64,000 bases of DNA from Isoetes taiwanensis (GCA_021234155.1 JAJEKV010000006.1:5243727-5307726), one strand, 5' to 3'; numbered from the stretch's first letter, positions 34,771-46,500 are shown. The notes: generated by a model not told the origin, from the sequence alone. Numbers and translations: made by a program.

Positions 34771-35059
34771 GCTCTGGACCATCGTGTCCCCACCTTTTGT
34801 CCTCCCCGTCTTTTTATTCCATATTGGCGGATCAATATTCTGGGATGTCGGTGAAAAATCTAGCCACTCCAGCCTTCTCTACGGGCACTTGGGTCCAATT
34901 GCTTTGCAGAGGAAAGACTTATCAATTCTCGACTCACTAGTCGAGAACACGGTTTATATTTTTTTATTAAATTATTTTATATTTAATTAAATTAATTATT
35001 AATTATATTTTAATATTATCATTTTTAATCTCAAGGGGATATATTCCCCTAATTATTTT

Positions 35060-35342
35060 GGTTTTCCCCTCTCCCCTTCCCCCTTCATCTCTTCCCCCAA
35101 CTCTTCCCACTTGCCCCCTCTTCTCAACCCCTTTCCGAACTCACCTCCCCTTGCCCCCTCTTCTCCCCCCCTCCCCCCTTTTCAACTCACCTCCCTTGCA
35201 CCCTCCTCTCACCTCCCTTGCCCCCCCTCTTCTCAACCCCCTTTTGAACTTCCTCCCTCCCCCTTCTTCTAACTTATCCCCTTCCATTACTTCTCTCAAC
35301 TTCTCCCCAACTTCTCCCCTTCCCCTTCCCCTCCCCCTGATC
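35060..35342. repeat. Pyrimidine-rich CCCCTT tract
   Basis: About 280 bases of C/T-rich low-complexity sequence. The Pro/Leu/Ser open frame across it is an artefact. It lies just inside the right TIR of the 4.16-kb element. Confidence 0.75.
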
Positions 35343-37252
35343 TAACAACGATTCAATGTAAAAAAATTTGTCATTCTGAGTCCCATTTTCAGTCTGAGTC
35401 CCAAAATTCGAGATTTGTCCCACTTTAATTAAATACGACTTTTCCACTACGAGCAAGGTGACATCTTTCAACTTGGGGTCATGACTTCCATTCAAAGGGA
35501 TGCCATGGTGAGATTTGGAAAGGATAGGGCTATATGCATTGACTCTACCTACAAGACAAACGAGAAGAGGTTTGGTTGCTACTTTGCTAAAGCGTGTTTC
35601 TATTTACATTGAAGGTATTACCTCTTCACTCTCGTTGGATTCGATTGCCACTTCAATGGGATGCCACTGGCTTGGATCGTCACGAATACCCAGATGGGTT
35701 GAACTTCACGACTCGACATGGAAGCCCTCATGTTTTATCACCGATTCTTGTGATGCCGAAATACATGCAATAAAAAAGGTAACAATGTCTCCTAGTTATC
35801 CTCATTTTCGTTTTGGTTAATTTTTTGACCATATGTGTCAACTTTCTCTCTCCACCACAAGTTTTCCCTAGCGTACGTGTCCACCTTTGCATCTGGCACA
35901 TGAGGAGAGATTGGTTGAAGTGGTTGACAAAGAACGTGAAGAATAAAGATTTGAGGAACCAAATGTTTAAGGAGTTGGGCGAGATCATGTATGGAACAAA
36001 GTATCCCCCAGGTAACAATGAGTACGGGGATGATTACAAAGAGGCTGTTAGACAAGAGGCTTCGAGGAAGTTGGAAACACTAAAGAGAAAGTACCCACAA
36101 TATCCAAAGTTGGCCGCCTACATGAGTCAAGAGTGGACTCGCAACATTTGTGGTTGGGTCCTGGCCACAAGAATCTTTTCCCATTCCAATCAAGAAACCA
36201 ATGCTGCAATAGAGGCTTGGCACAAGGCACTAAAATTGTGCCTTGGGATTTCCAAGTCCCAATTAAAGGGCAGGAGGATAGATTAGCTACTTCACATGCT
36301 TGTCCATGATGTGCTCCATGATGTGGAGACCCACATGGCATACTCTAAGTAATTAGTAGAAGTGACTAAAATTTGCATCTTTTTTTTATGCACTAACCCT
36401 CCATAGTGTATCATTTGCTTGTCAACAGGGGGTTGAAGGAAGCTGGTTTTGTAATAAACACATCAAAAGAGCAAATTATAGAGTCGGCTATTCGAGGGGC
36501 TAGGCGAATTCCCGATGATGCAGTCACATTCGTCGACCTCGGTGGAGGAGAGGCCTATGTCCAAACTCTGGATCTGAACTGCCAACCCTACTTTGTCAAT
36601 GGGGCACATAGGAATTGGGCGAGTTGTGATTGCCCATGGGGCACCAAGGGGAACGTTTGGAAACACCAGGTGAAGGTTATCCAAATGATGGACAGGTACA
36701 GGGCAGGACCTCCTTAGAGTTCTAGGGTCCCAACATGGAAATGCATGTGGTGGCATGGAGCTTTTGCGCCCATGTAGATCTGGTGACACCCATGTTGATA
36801 TTCTTGAAGGGGTCGAGGTGGACATAATTAGTCTAGAGGATGACATTAAACCAACACCAAAAGTTGGCTTGACAGTGGAAGATGCTAGGGCGTCTTTGGA
36901 ATGTTGTGTTGCTAGGGTGGAGCGGGCCTCAAAGGATCCCACCCTCCTCATAGCCACGGAAGTGATGATGAGACAGCTTGACACTAGACTTGAAAGGATG
37001 AACGAGGAGGATGCCAATGACACAACCATAACATCTCTGCCAGTGTTGACGGAAGAGGAGGCCTATGGCATGAGTCTTGCTAGGGTCAACCCACTCTTGG
37101 AAATAGGGAAGAGGGAGGCAAAGAAAAGGAAACTTGGTTGGAAGGAATTGGACATGAAAAATCTTGTCTAGATGTGTTGGGAAATACAATTGTAAGTGAA
37201 AATGGAAATGGTTTGGGGCATCAAGGTGTGTTGGAAAATAGAATTGGAAATT

Positions 37253-37770
37253 TACTCTATGTATAAATTCTGTATGGGCAAATACACTGTATAGATACTC
37301 TATGCATAATAACTCTATGTATGACTAATGTATGTACAAATACTCTATGTATAACTACTCCATGTATAACCCATGTATATACAAATACTCCATGTACAAA
37401 TACTCTATGTATAAAGTCTATGTATAAATACTCTGTATAACTAATGTATGTACAAATACTCCATGTACAAATACTCTATGTACAAATACTCTATGTATAA
37501 CTAATGTATGTACAAATACTCTATGTATATATACTCTATATATAACTACTCCATGTATAAATACTCTATGTATAACTAATCTATGTACAAATGCTCCATG
37601 TACAAATACTCTGTGTATAAATACTCTGTATAAATACTCCACTAAATGAATAATTACTCTATGTTTATCCGCTCTATGTATAAATATGTTATGGATAAAT
37701 TCTCTATGTATAAATATGCTATGCATAACTACTCTATATACTATGTATAAAATATTGTATGTACAAATCA
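37253..37770. repeat. TACTCTATGTATAAA minisatellite
   Basis: About 35 degenerate copies of a 12-15 bp unit (TACTCTATGTATAA, with TACAAA and CCATG variants). The minus open frame with repeated 'VFIHRVFVH' is a by-product of the repeat. Confidence 0.9.
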
Positions 37771-38107
37771 CGCATACATTCCATGGTATGGAATCATCAA
37801 TGACGGAAGATTGCATTGGACAGAACACATTAGGTAAAAATAGTTTGTGTGCATGAACAAGTTGCATGTGCATGTAACCGAATACAAGACAAAACGAGTG
37901 GGCATGCAATTTGAACGTAACTGCACAGATTGAACATCAAATAACTTAGATTTATATTCTCAAAAAAAGGCCTTAAGCCGGGGAAACAAGGTAGCTAGCA
38001 GGAACTCAAAACTAGAGAGGGATTTAGAAATCCCCTGGAATCAAAATAATCATGCCCAACAAAAACTAAAAAAGTAGAGACTCTCTGCTTTCATTAATCC
38101 TCGGTAG

Positions 38108-40062
38108 CTAGGCACTACCAGCAGCCTGAAACTTCCGTGAGTGATAGGCGATCGGATGCAATTCATGGTCATCCCCCTCCTGTGACAGAATCCCACCAAG
38201 CGCAAAATCAGAAGCATCTGCTTCGACAATATATAGGCGCAAAGGATCTGCATGAGCAAGAACTGGTGCCGTGGTGAAAGCATGCTTCAGGGTAACAAAA
38301 GCAGATTCCGCTTCCACAGTCCATTCAAATGGCATGTCCTTGATCGTGAGGCGTGTCAAAGGAAGGGCAATCTCCGAATAATCCCGAATGAAACGCCGAT
38401 AGAAATTGGCAAACCCAAGAAAACGCTGAACATCTCGAACGGATGAAGGTGTTTGCCACTCCAGAACAGTGCTGACCTTTTCAGGGTCCATAGCGACTCC
38501 ATGTGGAGTGATGCGATAGCCAAGGAACTCCACATTATCATGTTCGAACCGACACCTCTCAAGTTTGGCATATAACCCATGCTCACGAAGCTTCTGAAGG
38601 ACCTGCCGAACATGCCTCTCATGTTCTTCGAGAGTCTTAGAATAAATAAGGATATCATCCAAATAGATGATAACAAAAGTGTCTAAGAACTCTCGAAAAA
38701 CATCATTGGCCATATGCTGGAATACTGCAGGAGCATTGGTAAGTCCAAACGGCATAACTGTGTACTCAAAATGGCCATACCGAGTACGAAAGGTTGTTTT
38801 CCACTCGTCACCCTCCCGGATCCGAATAAGATTGTAGGCACCCCGAAGATCAATCTTCGTAAAATAATGCGCACTTTGGAGTCGTTCCAACAACTCTGGG
38901 ATCAGAGGAAGCGGATACCAATTCGGCACTGTGATTTTATTGAGGGCGCGATAATCAATGACCAGACGCAGCAATCACTTCGACAGAACCAGGATGCTCA
39001 ACCTTGCTTCTAGGGATGGCGTGCTTACTGGCGAATGCACTATCCATAAAACAAGCATTTGCACCACAATCAAGTTGCGCCAACACTTGCAATCCTCCAA
39101 CTTCTGATTTCAATGATATAGGGATGAAGAATGCCTTGCTGACCTTATCCATGGAATAAACATGTCAAGAAATGTGGAAGGAGTCTGAGAAAAGGAGGCC
39201 AACCGACGAGAGACTCCTACTACTCGGACCGGCCCCTGAAGTTTTTCGACTGACTTGGGCGCTTCATCGGGCATCCACGAGCAATATGGCCAGCTCCTCC
39301 ACAGTAGAGGCAAAGGTTAGCCTCTCTCCGACGCTGCTTCTCGGCGGCAGATAAAGGTCCTCGAACTGCCCGATCAATCTGCATAGGCTCAGGTCCTGAC
39401 TTGCTGAATTCTACTGATGACACTGGGGAGGGCATAGCTACAGGCGTTTGTGTGATTGGGAAGACCTGACTACGTCTCTCTTGCCTGCGTTCGAAGAGCC
39501 GATTATCACATCGAACTGCAAATCTGATGGCTTCTTCCAGAGTCTGAGGATCTTCCATAGACAACAACATATCCTTGACATCCTCACGTAACCCCCTTTC
39601 GGAAACAATCTCGAAGTGCCACATCATCCCAGGCAGTATCTACCGCAATTTGACGAAATTCTGATGCATATATTGAAGCTGGGCGAGAGCCTTGCCTTAG
39701 ATTGCAAAGTTTTGTGGCTGCTGTGCGCTGACGATCAGTGTCTCCAAAGCATGCCTCGAGCTCTGCAGTGAACGCAGCAAAATCCTGTAATTCTGAGGCT
39801 CCTTTCTCCAATAAAGGAGCAAACCAACTTAGAGCTGGCCCTGTGGGAGAGAACCAATCAACCCAACTTGTTCCTGGGCCGTGGGATATCTATGAGGGTG
39901 GAGCTGGATCACAAGCCTGATCTGATTCAAAAAACCACGGAGCTTGGACCGAGTGCCGTCAAACTTCTCTGGCAGGCTGATCTTAGGCTCTGATAGCTTC
40001 AATCCAGAACTAGAAGCATATTCATGTGAAGCAACACGTTCCTTAAGCTCTTTATTGTCCAA
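38108..40062 (-). pseudogene. Ty3/gypsy gag-pol relic
   Basis: Transcribed leftwards. Gag spans 40062 to about 39240 in three frames. It holds 'PEKFDGTRSKLRGFLNQIRL', 'QRTAATKLCNLRQGSRPASI', a long arginine-rich linker and one CCHC knuckle, CLYCGGAGHIARGC. Protease (39152-38955) has 'LDCGANACFMD', with Cys where DSGA/DTGA is normal. Reverse transcriptase (38974-38108) is a clean 288-codon frame with DYRALNK, the FxKIDLRGAYN block, MPFGLTNAPAVFQ and YLDD, and runs into the RNase H start (DASDFALGG). It ends at a stop after 'YHSRKFQAAGSA'; the rest of RNase H, integrase and 3' LTR are missing. The gag type resembles fungal and moss chromovirus-like elements. Confidence 0.85.
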
Positions 40063-40200
40063 CTACAACTGCTGGCATACTTGAAGAAGCTGCTGTAATA
40101 ACGTCGAAACCTCCTCCATAGGTATTAAATCACCAAATACGAGCAAAAAAATGCTTAGGATCAGAGCAGGCAAGAACCGGTAAGGGATTCCGGTTCAAAC

Positions 40201-40521
40201 TGTCATGAACCTATGTGAAAACAAGGAAAATACGTGGAGAATACGCAAGAAATACGGAGGAAATATGCCAAGATCGGCAAAGAATCTGATATATGAACAG
40301 GAATCAAGAATACAATGGCCTGAAGGCAAGCAGGAACACGAGACAGATGCCTAGAAGGCTCAAGACTGGCGTTGAACCAGAATGGTTTGACAAGAAGGAG
40401 GTGCCTCCTTATATATCTAAGCTAACGGTCAGGATCGTGCCACTCCAATGGATGAGATCGCGCCAAGTGTCGCACATGCATTTTCTAGAATATTCTAGAA
40501 CCTCCTGGAGATAGTCCCACA
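40201..40521 (-). repeat. Probable 5' LTR of the gypsy relic
   Basis: On the minus strand it would run from TGTGGGACTATC to GTTCATGACA, with TG...CA ends, and contains a TATATAAG box near 40412-40419. It lies 140 bp upstream of the gag start. No second copy is in the window for comparison, so the limits are inferred. The sequence just downstream does not show an obvious tRNA primer site. Confidence 0.45.
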
Positions 40522-40631
40522 TATGAGGAAGACGTGAAGGAATGTCTTCAACAAATATTGGTAGTGCACTTGACAAGGGTGTGTAGGTTGTGAGTTTAAA
40601 CCCTGTCTTATGCAACTACCCTTTTGCATTC

Positions 40632-40702
40632 GTGTGACGACCATCTTTTGTACATACGAGTATAATGTTTGTATGATACGAATATCTGTAGGGTCGTCAC
40701 AC
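40632..40702. repeat. 71-bp foldback element
   Basis: GTGTGACGACC at 40632-40642 is perfectly inverted at 40692-40702 (GGTCGTCACAC). The interior also contains partly inverted CATACGAGTATA / GTATGATACGAATA. It sits exactly where the LINE endonuclease frame ends ('SDHLPFYL'). Confidence 0.65.
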
Positions 40703-42995
40703 AAGTAGAATGGCAGGTGGTCTGAGTCCAGCTCCTCATCCCTACCATCTGTTCCCACTCGAAAACATTTGACGAGATGCATGTCCTGCTTGGCCACCAA
40801 AACATAGTCTACCACGCTGGACCCACCTCACTGGTTCTCCTGCCTGCAAGTGTGATAGCTAGAGGACAGCCACTGTGCTAGTCCATTGCAAATCACTAGG
40901 TCAAAGATACTGCAGAGCAGCAACAACTGCCTCCCATAGCACGAGACCTAAATGTCAGCTGATGCCCATGGCCAAGCTCCTTCTGAAGGGCTCAGTTGCA
41001 ATACATCATCTATCAGAGGGTCAAATCTCATCGGCTGTTATGTGCCAGTCGGGCATTGAAGTCTCCAACGAGCATGACACTCCTGCTTGTGCTGCAGTAT
41101 GTCATCGTATAGATTGACATAGGGCTCCAACCTATCCACACCCGGATGGTTGTGATAGAAGTTGCTATCGGCATGTGGGAAGTAGCAGGCCGCCACAAAG
41201 AGAGGGCTACCACTGCAATTCTGCACGTGCACCCATAGGTACCTGTTATGTTTGTCTATCTTGCATAGGGAAACTGACTGTGCCAGGGCTGTCCGATAGT
41301 AGCAGGCGACCCCTCCGTGCCCCCACTTTCATGTGCATTCATTGAAGACGGAGTAGCGATGGTATCCTGGCAAGTCGGGTAATCTATGTCCAGCATGATC
41401 CCATGTTTCCATGAGGAAGATGAGGTCCATATCGGACTGTCTCCCTTCTGTCATGGGAAGCCCCAACAATTCCAAGAGACTATGTGCAGGCACAATCTCT
41501 ATTTGCTGGCAGGAGCTGTAGCAGTAGGTTTGGCGGTGGCAGCATAAGGAATGGTGGTGGAGGTGGAGGCGGCATGTGGCATGTTGGCAGTGGCAGGTGA
41601 GGCATTGTAGCAGGATGTGCAACTGGGGTCGTAGCATAAGGGCCTCGAGGGTTTGAGGTGCATGCATCAGCATTTGGTGGCATGAAGATCTGCATCTTTC
41701 TCCTGACCAGCCCTGCTTTCCCTCCCTGTTTGCGGACACTCTTGACTTTCTCCAACTCATGCCTGCGGTTCTCCCACTGTGCCGAAGTCAGATCCGGTCC
41801 ACGTACAAGGCAGTTCCCTTCAACTGCCTGCCTTGGCGCAGGATGACTACTCATTCTTCTATGTCTTTGACTGTGAAAGTGACTACCCGGGGACGGTCAG
41901 GGCGCTGGGCTCCATGGCGTGTTGCCCTAACAATGCGTGTGAGCGTGCGGAATGTGATCTGGGCTAGGATCTGTGTCTGGAGTCGGTTGATGAGGTGCTC
42001 TACTACTTCCTCTGTCAAGTCACACACCACTACATTGTGGCTCCTGCATCTCCGCTCCTGGAATGGTCGGGCTCGTGTTGGCTGCTGCAGCATACGCTGT
42101 TTGCGATGTGCGGGGCGTGGGTGTGGCCTATGGTAGGGTGGTGGTGGCATGGGCAGCTTGGTGATGTAGCGATGGGCCGCCCTGGTTGGCGTCTTGTAGG
42201 CTGTCCGGTATGTGGATCTGTCATGTCCCGTGCTGTAGCCTCTGCTCTCTGTAGTCAGGAGCTTAGCTCCTGCTGGAATTGCTGATGCCTTGCCAATTCA
42301 TGTGTGCATTGCCACAATTGTTCATGGGCTTCCTCATGAAGGCCTTTGCCTTGCTGGGTGACGGTTGCCCGGAGCTCCTGCAACTCCTGGTCTCGTGTCT
42401 AGGCCTTTCTCTGAAGTGCTCTCAACTCTGACTGGTTCGCCTCAAAGGCAGTCTGCACACTTCACATGGTGGTGGCGACCTCCCCGACTTCTGATTGGAG
42501 GCGGGAGATGGTTGCCCTTGTCTCCCGATTAGCATGCTGCGTATCTTGTGCCATGGTCCCTATGATGGTGGAGAGGGAGTCCATACGAGCTAGCACGTCA
42601 ACAAGATCTTGCTTCTGCTGTTGTCTTTTGAAGTGTGCCAAATAGATGTCGTCTTCCAATTATTGTGTGCGGGTCTCCATCTCTGCAATCCGCTGCCTTC
42701 CTATTGCCAGCTGTCTTCTGAGAACATGAGGCGCTGAGGACTGGATCTCTTCTTCCAGGTCTGCAACTCGGGTCCTGTTGCATGCGATTCCTGCCTCCAA
42801 TTGTTTCAAGGCCGTCGTCTGTGCCTGGTCTGCCATCGAGTCTGAACAACAATCAATGTCCTCTCGGGTCGATCTTGCTGATTGGGCCTTCGCCCGTGCC
42901 TCTCTCCTCATGGAAATGGCCTCTCCCTTGTTCTTGCCGTTTGGCCAAAGATTAAAAGGAAAGCATAAAGAATGCTCACCCTTAGTGGTTGGCAT
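40690..42995 (-). pseudogene. LINE ORF1 and endonuclease, polymerase missing
   Basis: Transcribed leftwards. 42995 to about 42300 encodes a coiled-coil-like glutamine/arginine-rich part. 42150-41851 plus 41854-41480 encodes the ORF1 nucleic-acid-binding core and tail ('RPRVVTFTVKDIEE', 'RQLKGTALYVDR', 'DLTSAQWENRRHELEKVKS'). A proline-rich stretch follows. The endonuclease runs from about 41430 ('DLIFLMETW') through 'FVAACYFPHADSNF' and 'VMLVGDFNAR' (41028-41232, two frames) to 'SVVDYVL' and 'DSDHLPFYL' near 40700. Frames are broken in several places. Reverse transcriptase is absent: sequence stops at the 71-bp foldback and the gypsy LTR. Confidence 0.7.
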
Positions 42996-43110
42996 GGTGG
43001 GGGGTCAACCTTATGGATGGGGGGTTCAATTCCGGTTATTGCCGGAATTCTTTTGGAATGGGAAGGAGTTGGGAGGCGGACTATTCGAGCTCTTGGCTTT
43101 GAGTCTAGAG

Positions 43111-43513
43111 AGAGAATGTGGCCTGAAGACTTAGAACAGTCCTACATGACTTTGGAAGTCACAGAATTATTGCTCTGAGGTAGTACTTGAGATCACCTAG
43201 GTATATAGATGAAATTGAAAAATTAATCACCATATATAGTATATGGCGATTAATATGATGTTTAAAAAAGTGTGGTCGAGAGCCAAAGTTCGATCTTGAT
43301 CAATCTGGCAATAGTGCCGGATTCATTTATATAAAACCTAAGATGGATACTGTAATTGTTATCTGAGTTTTTCAAGTTGTTTGGAGACCAAATTGTTGAG
43401 AGCTCGGGCTCTGGGGGACTTGGTCAAATCAGCTACAGTGAATAAGTCAATACGTTTTGAATAGTAAAAAAAAGAAAACATTGTAGCTATCCAATGGTTT
43501 CAATTACATGGTG
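43111..43513 (+). repeat. 5' LTR, left piece
   Basis: Aligns with the first two-thirds of 57270-57911 but lacks about 130 bp that the 3' LTR has after 'GATGAAATTGAA'. It includes a TATATAAAAC sequence that may be the LTR TATA box (about 43339). The start coordinate is approximate. Confidence 0.7.
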
Positions 43514-43769
43514 CACACTCACCCCGGTTTTTGGTCCACTGTGGAAAACATCAGTTTTGGTAGGTCTACATGTCCTGTTTTCAAAGAATCCTACATGTGG
43601 ATTTGTAGAGGTATGGTTTTGTTCGATAATGGTGTTCTTTTTTCAGTGGACTAAAACATCCACTGTTGTTTTGTAGTTTCCTCTATTGTGACATGTCATT
43701 TTATAATACAATCCACTGTAGAAAAGAATACTTGAATTTCTACATGTCTAATGATTCTATTGTCACATG

Positions 43770-44180
43770 TCTTTATAGACGTAGGAAAGAATGTTTGATT
43801 TTCTACATGTCCTATGCTTCCATTCACATGTCTTTATAGTAGTAGGACAGAGTACTTTATTTACTAAAGCATTGTAGGAAAGAATACATGAATTACGACA
43901 TGTGTAATACTTCTATTGTCACATGTCTTTATAGAAGTAGGAAAGAATACTTGATTCTCTACATGTCGTATGCTTCCATGTCACATGTCTTTATAGTAGT
44001 AGGACAGAGTACTTTATTTGCTAAGGCATTGTAGGAAAGAATACATGAATTACGACATGTGTAATACTTCTATTGTCACATGTCTTTATAGAAGTAGGAA
44101 AGAATACTTGATTCTACATGTCCTATCCTTCAATATCACGGGACTTTATAGTGGTAGGACAGAGTACTTGATTTGCTACA
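43770..44180. repeat. ~157-bp subterminal tandem repeats
   Basis: About 2.5 copies of a unit with CTACATGTCNTATGCTTCC, CACATGTCTTTATAG and AGTAGGA(C/A)AG. ACATGT recurs many times, as in the subterminal regions where CACTA transposases bind. Confidence 0.75.
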
Positions 44181-44257
44181 TGTGGCCTTGCGTGCGATCA
44201 CATGTCCTTATACTAGTATTCCATGTAAGACAAGTTACTTCAACTACTTCAATTACT

Positions 44258-44765
44258 TAACGCCTATTTTTGCATAACAAAACCATCAAGAATTTGATTT
44301 GTATTCCTTGAGGGGTGCGGGACATTTGCAACAAATCCCTAAGCATTAATGTCATAGGACCACGCAAAATCCTAACAATATCCTAACATTTTGGATATTG
44401 TTAGAGAAAGACCATTAAACCACGCCTACATTTTTGCATAACAAACCATTAAGAATTGTGAGATGTGTTTCTTTATGGAGGAAAGGACCATTGCAACAAA
44501 TCCCCAAGCATTAAAATGGCAAGACCATGCAATATCCTAACATTATTCCCCATTTTGGATATCGTTAGTGGAACACCATTAAACCGTTCCTACATCTTGG
44601 TATAATTTAGACCATTAAGAATTTGAGATGTAATTGTTTATGGGGAATAGGACCATTGCAACAAATCCCCAAGCATTATAAAATGGCAAGACTACATAAT
44701 ATCCTAACATTATCCCCCATTTTGGATATCATTGGTGGAACACCATTAAACCATGCCTATATCTA
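44258..44765. repeat. ~160-bp tandem repeats
   Basis: Three degenerate copies containing TTTTGCATAACAAACCATTA, GACCATTGCAACAAATCCC and CATTTTGGATAT. Confidence 0.75.
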
Positions 44766-44867
44766 GTTGGTACTAAGGTTCACTATAGACGATCCAATAG
44801 TTATCCACGTCATCCAATGGTTTTAATTGTATCTAATTTATCTTATCCAATGGTTCTTTCTAACGAT

Positions 44868-45000
44868 TTGCACTAAGAATCCAATGGTTCTTTGAAAAAC
44901 AATATAACTTATTGCACTTAGGCGATTTGCACTAAGAATCCAATGGTTCTTTGAAAAACAAGATAACTTATTGCACTTAGGCGATTTGCACTAAGAATTA
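44868..45000. repeat. ~60-bp tandem duplication
   Basis: GATTTGCACTAAGAATCCAA to TTGCACTTAGGC occurs twice in direct succession with one substitution, plus a third partial start. Confidence 0.85.
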
Positions 45001-45109
45001 GAGATGTAATTGTTGGAGCCATCAAGCAAAATACCACAGCTAACACCTTAAACCTAAACACAAACTCAGGAAAACCTTGCTCGGAAAAACCTTGCTTCCG
45101 AGTCATGTG

Positions 45110-45600
45110 CACAAAGGTATCAGAGCTCCTCCTGCATGGTAATCCTCTAAACTAGTGGCTAGGCGTTATAGTTTGGCAGCTCCCCAATTCCAAACAATTG
45201 CATCGAATATCTTTGTCATACTTACGCATAGGAATCCTTTAAATCGTTGACTAAGCTTCCTAAGGAGTATGGATGCAATAGAATTGACAATTCCTATTTG
45301 AAACAGTTAACTATCCATTTGGCACTACTTAATTTGTTTATCTGAAATTATTTTCTCGGTCTAGACTTAGTGTGATTTATCTAGACGATGGTGAAAATTA
45401 GTTGCTCGTGTCCCATCGGGGAAAGTTCACCCTCTACCGCAGTAGCAAAGTCTTATCCACTAACTTTCTTACGTATTTAGATTAGTGGGTAATGCCTAAC
45501 TATCTAATTCTTTCTCATTGTAACTTCCTTTTTTAAGATACTTCGTTTGAGGATTTCTCAATATGCTTATGGATGATATTGCATTATGCATAAGTCGACC
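45110..45600 (+). repeat. Segment homologous to 24425-25000 (minus)
   Basis: See the entry at 24425-25000. The homology ends at the start of the 0.81-kb repeat region, near TTATGGATGATATTGCATTA. It suggests genomic sequence captured by the TIR element, or a shared older repeat. Confidence 0.7.
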
Positions 45601-46500
45601 ATGTTTTGGCCTCCAAAAACGTAAACCACAATGGGTTGCTAGGTTATTAATGGGGTTTTACGTTATGGAGGTCGAGTTTTATTCGATTGCACTTGAGACA
45701 TGGTCGAGAAGCTGCAGATTGAAAACTATAAGCAATAAAACCGGCGAAATGGGGTTTGGATTTACCGGAGGCGGGCTTTCCTACCGGTGCTCCTCAGGAG
45801 GGCAAATGCCAATGCCTCCCTTCCCGGAACCGGTTTCCCTATCCGATCGTTGAATTCTCCATTCAAGTAACTTGCTTGAAAGCGGGGCTCAAAAAATTCA
45901 AGATCTGTCCGGAGAACATATAAAATTGCAAAGTGTCTGCGGTCGTAGTGTAGAAACCCAAGTGTTTTGTCGTTCGGGCAGTACAAAGGCCCCGGAATGG
46001 AGATTTGACTTCGCCATGTCGTCCGAAATAGTGAAATTGCCTTAGAGACCAAGTTACACGATCATTTTTTGCAGCAAAAGAAACACGAACCCTCTACATG
46101 GCAGTATTCTCGCACCCTCAGCTAAAGCCAATTCACTCTGAGCGTGTTGGACATGAGCTACTTTGGCGCTTCCGGGCGGGGTGGTCTTCGCCCCCACGAA
46201 ACTTGGTCTCGAGGGTAATGTCGATGTTTGAGTCCGTTGGCGGTCGGATCCGATTCAGGGGGGGGAGAGTTGCCCGTCCGTAGCCAGGGACCCTCCAGAG
46301 AGGATCTTTGGGTCAAACTTCTTCTGGAAGGTTTTAGGGCTCCGTCATCTGGCGTCAACGCCCTCCCACTACCTCATGACATTGTGCAAGATCCTGGTCC
46401 AATCTGGCTAGGGTATGGCCTCCAAAACGCAAACCCTGTGCCTTGCCAGGTTATTGTAGGGTTTACGTTGTGGAGGCCAAAACGTGGTCAGTTGCACTTG
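45600..46500 (+). repeat. 0.81-kb repeat unit, forward copy
   Basis: Contains, in order, GTCGAGTTTTATTCGATTGC, GGGGTTTGGATTTACCGG, GAGGGCAAATGCCAATGCC, CAAGTGTTTTGTCGTTCGGG, GCGTGTTGGACATGAGCTAC and CCCACTACCTCATGACATTG. The same blocks occur in reverse-complement order three times at 46651-49090. It is followed by the start of another forward unit and a 140-bp unique spacer (46508-46650). Confidence 0.8.

Larger units (their letters stand above)
31281..35441. mobile_element. 4.16-kb TIR element inserted in the MULE gene
   Basis: Perfect 25-bp terminal inverted repeats: AAGTCGTATTTAATTAAAGT(GGGAC) at 31281-31305 and its reverse complement at 35417-35441. A 4-bp target duplication TTCC flanks it (31277-31280 and 35442-35445). 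Leaving the insert and one TTCC out of the alignment makes the MULE frame continuous at 'SIFHYEQGDIFQ'. No transposase is visible inside. The content is a MITE, palindromic repeats, a TAGCACACAT satellite and gene fragments, so it is a non-autonomous gene-fragment carrier. A 4-bp duplication does not fit hAT (8), Mutator (9) or CACTA (3). Confidence 0.8.
30480..37171 (+). pseudogene. MULE transposase gene, SWIM-type, interrupted and degenerate
   Basis: Before the insertion (30485-31280): 'YWCAYGPEDKTE', a basic stretch, 'GCQCYFTLKQLYLLPS...HVN..GAICHG' and 'DQATSIHMWVQQH'. After it (from 35446): 'EQGDIFQLGVMTSIQRDAMV', 'ICIDSTYKTNEKRFG' and 'HFNGMPLAWIVTN', the MULE core with its first catalytic Asp. 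A short intron (about 35779-35862) precedes 'FPSVRVHLCIWHMRRDWL'. About 36352-36401 looks like another intron. The SWIM zinc site reads CDCPWGTKGNVWKH, with Trp where the family has Cys. 36755-37171 is the C-terminal tail. Defects include a stop at 36283-36285 at a position that is Trp in relatives (RRID*LL), frame shifts near 35600-35720, and the 4.16-kb insertion. It is dead. Confidence 0.75.

Noticed and set aside
37418-37909. 163-codon minus ORF with repeated VFIHRVFVH
   Set aside because: Generated by the TACTCTATGTATAAA minisatellite; every open frame across it is periodic.
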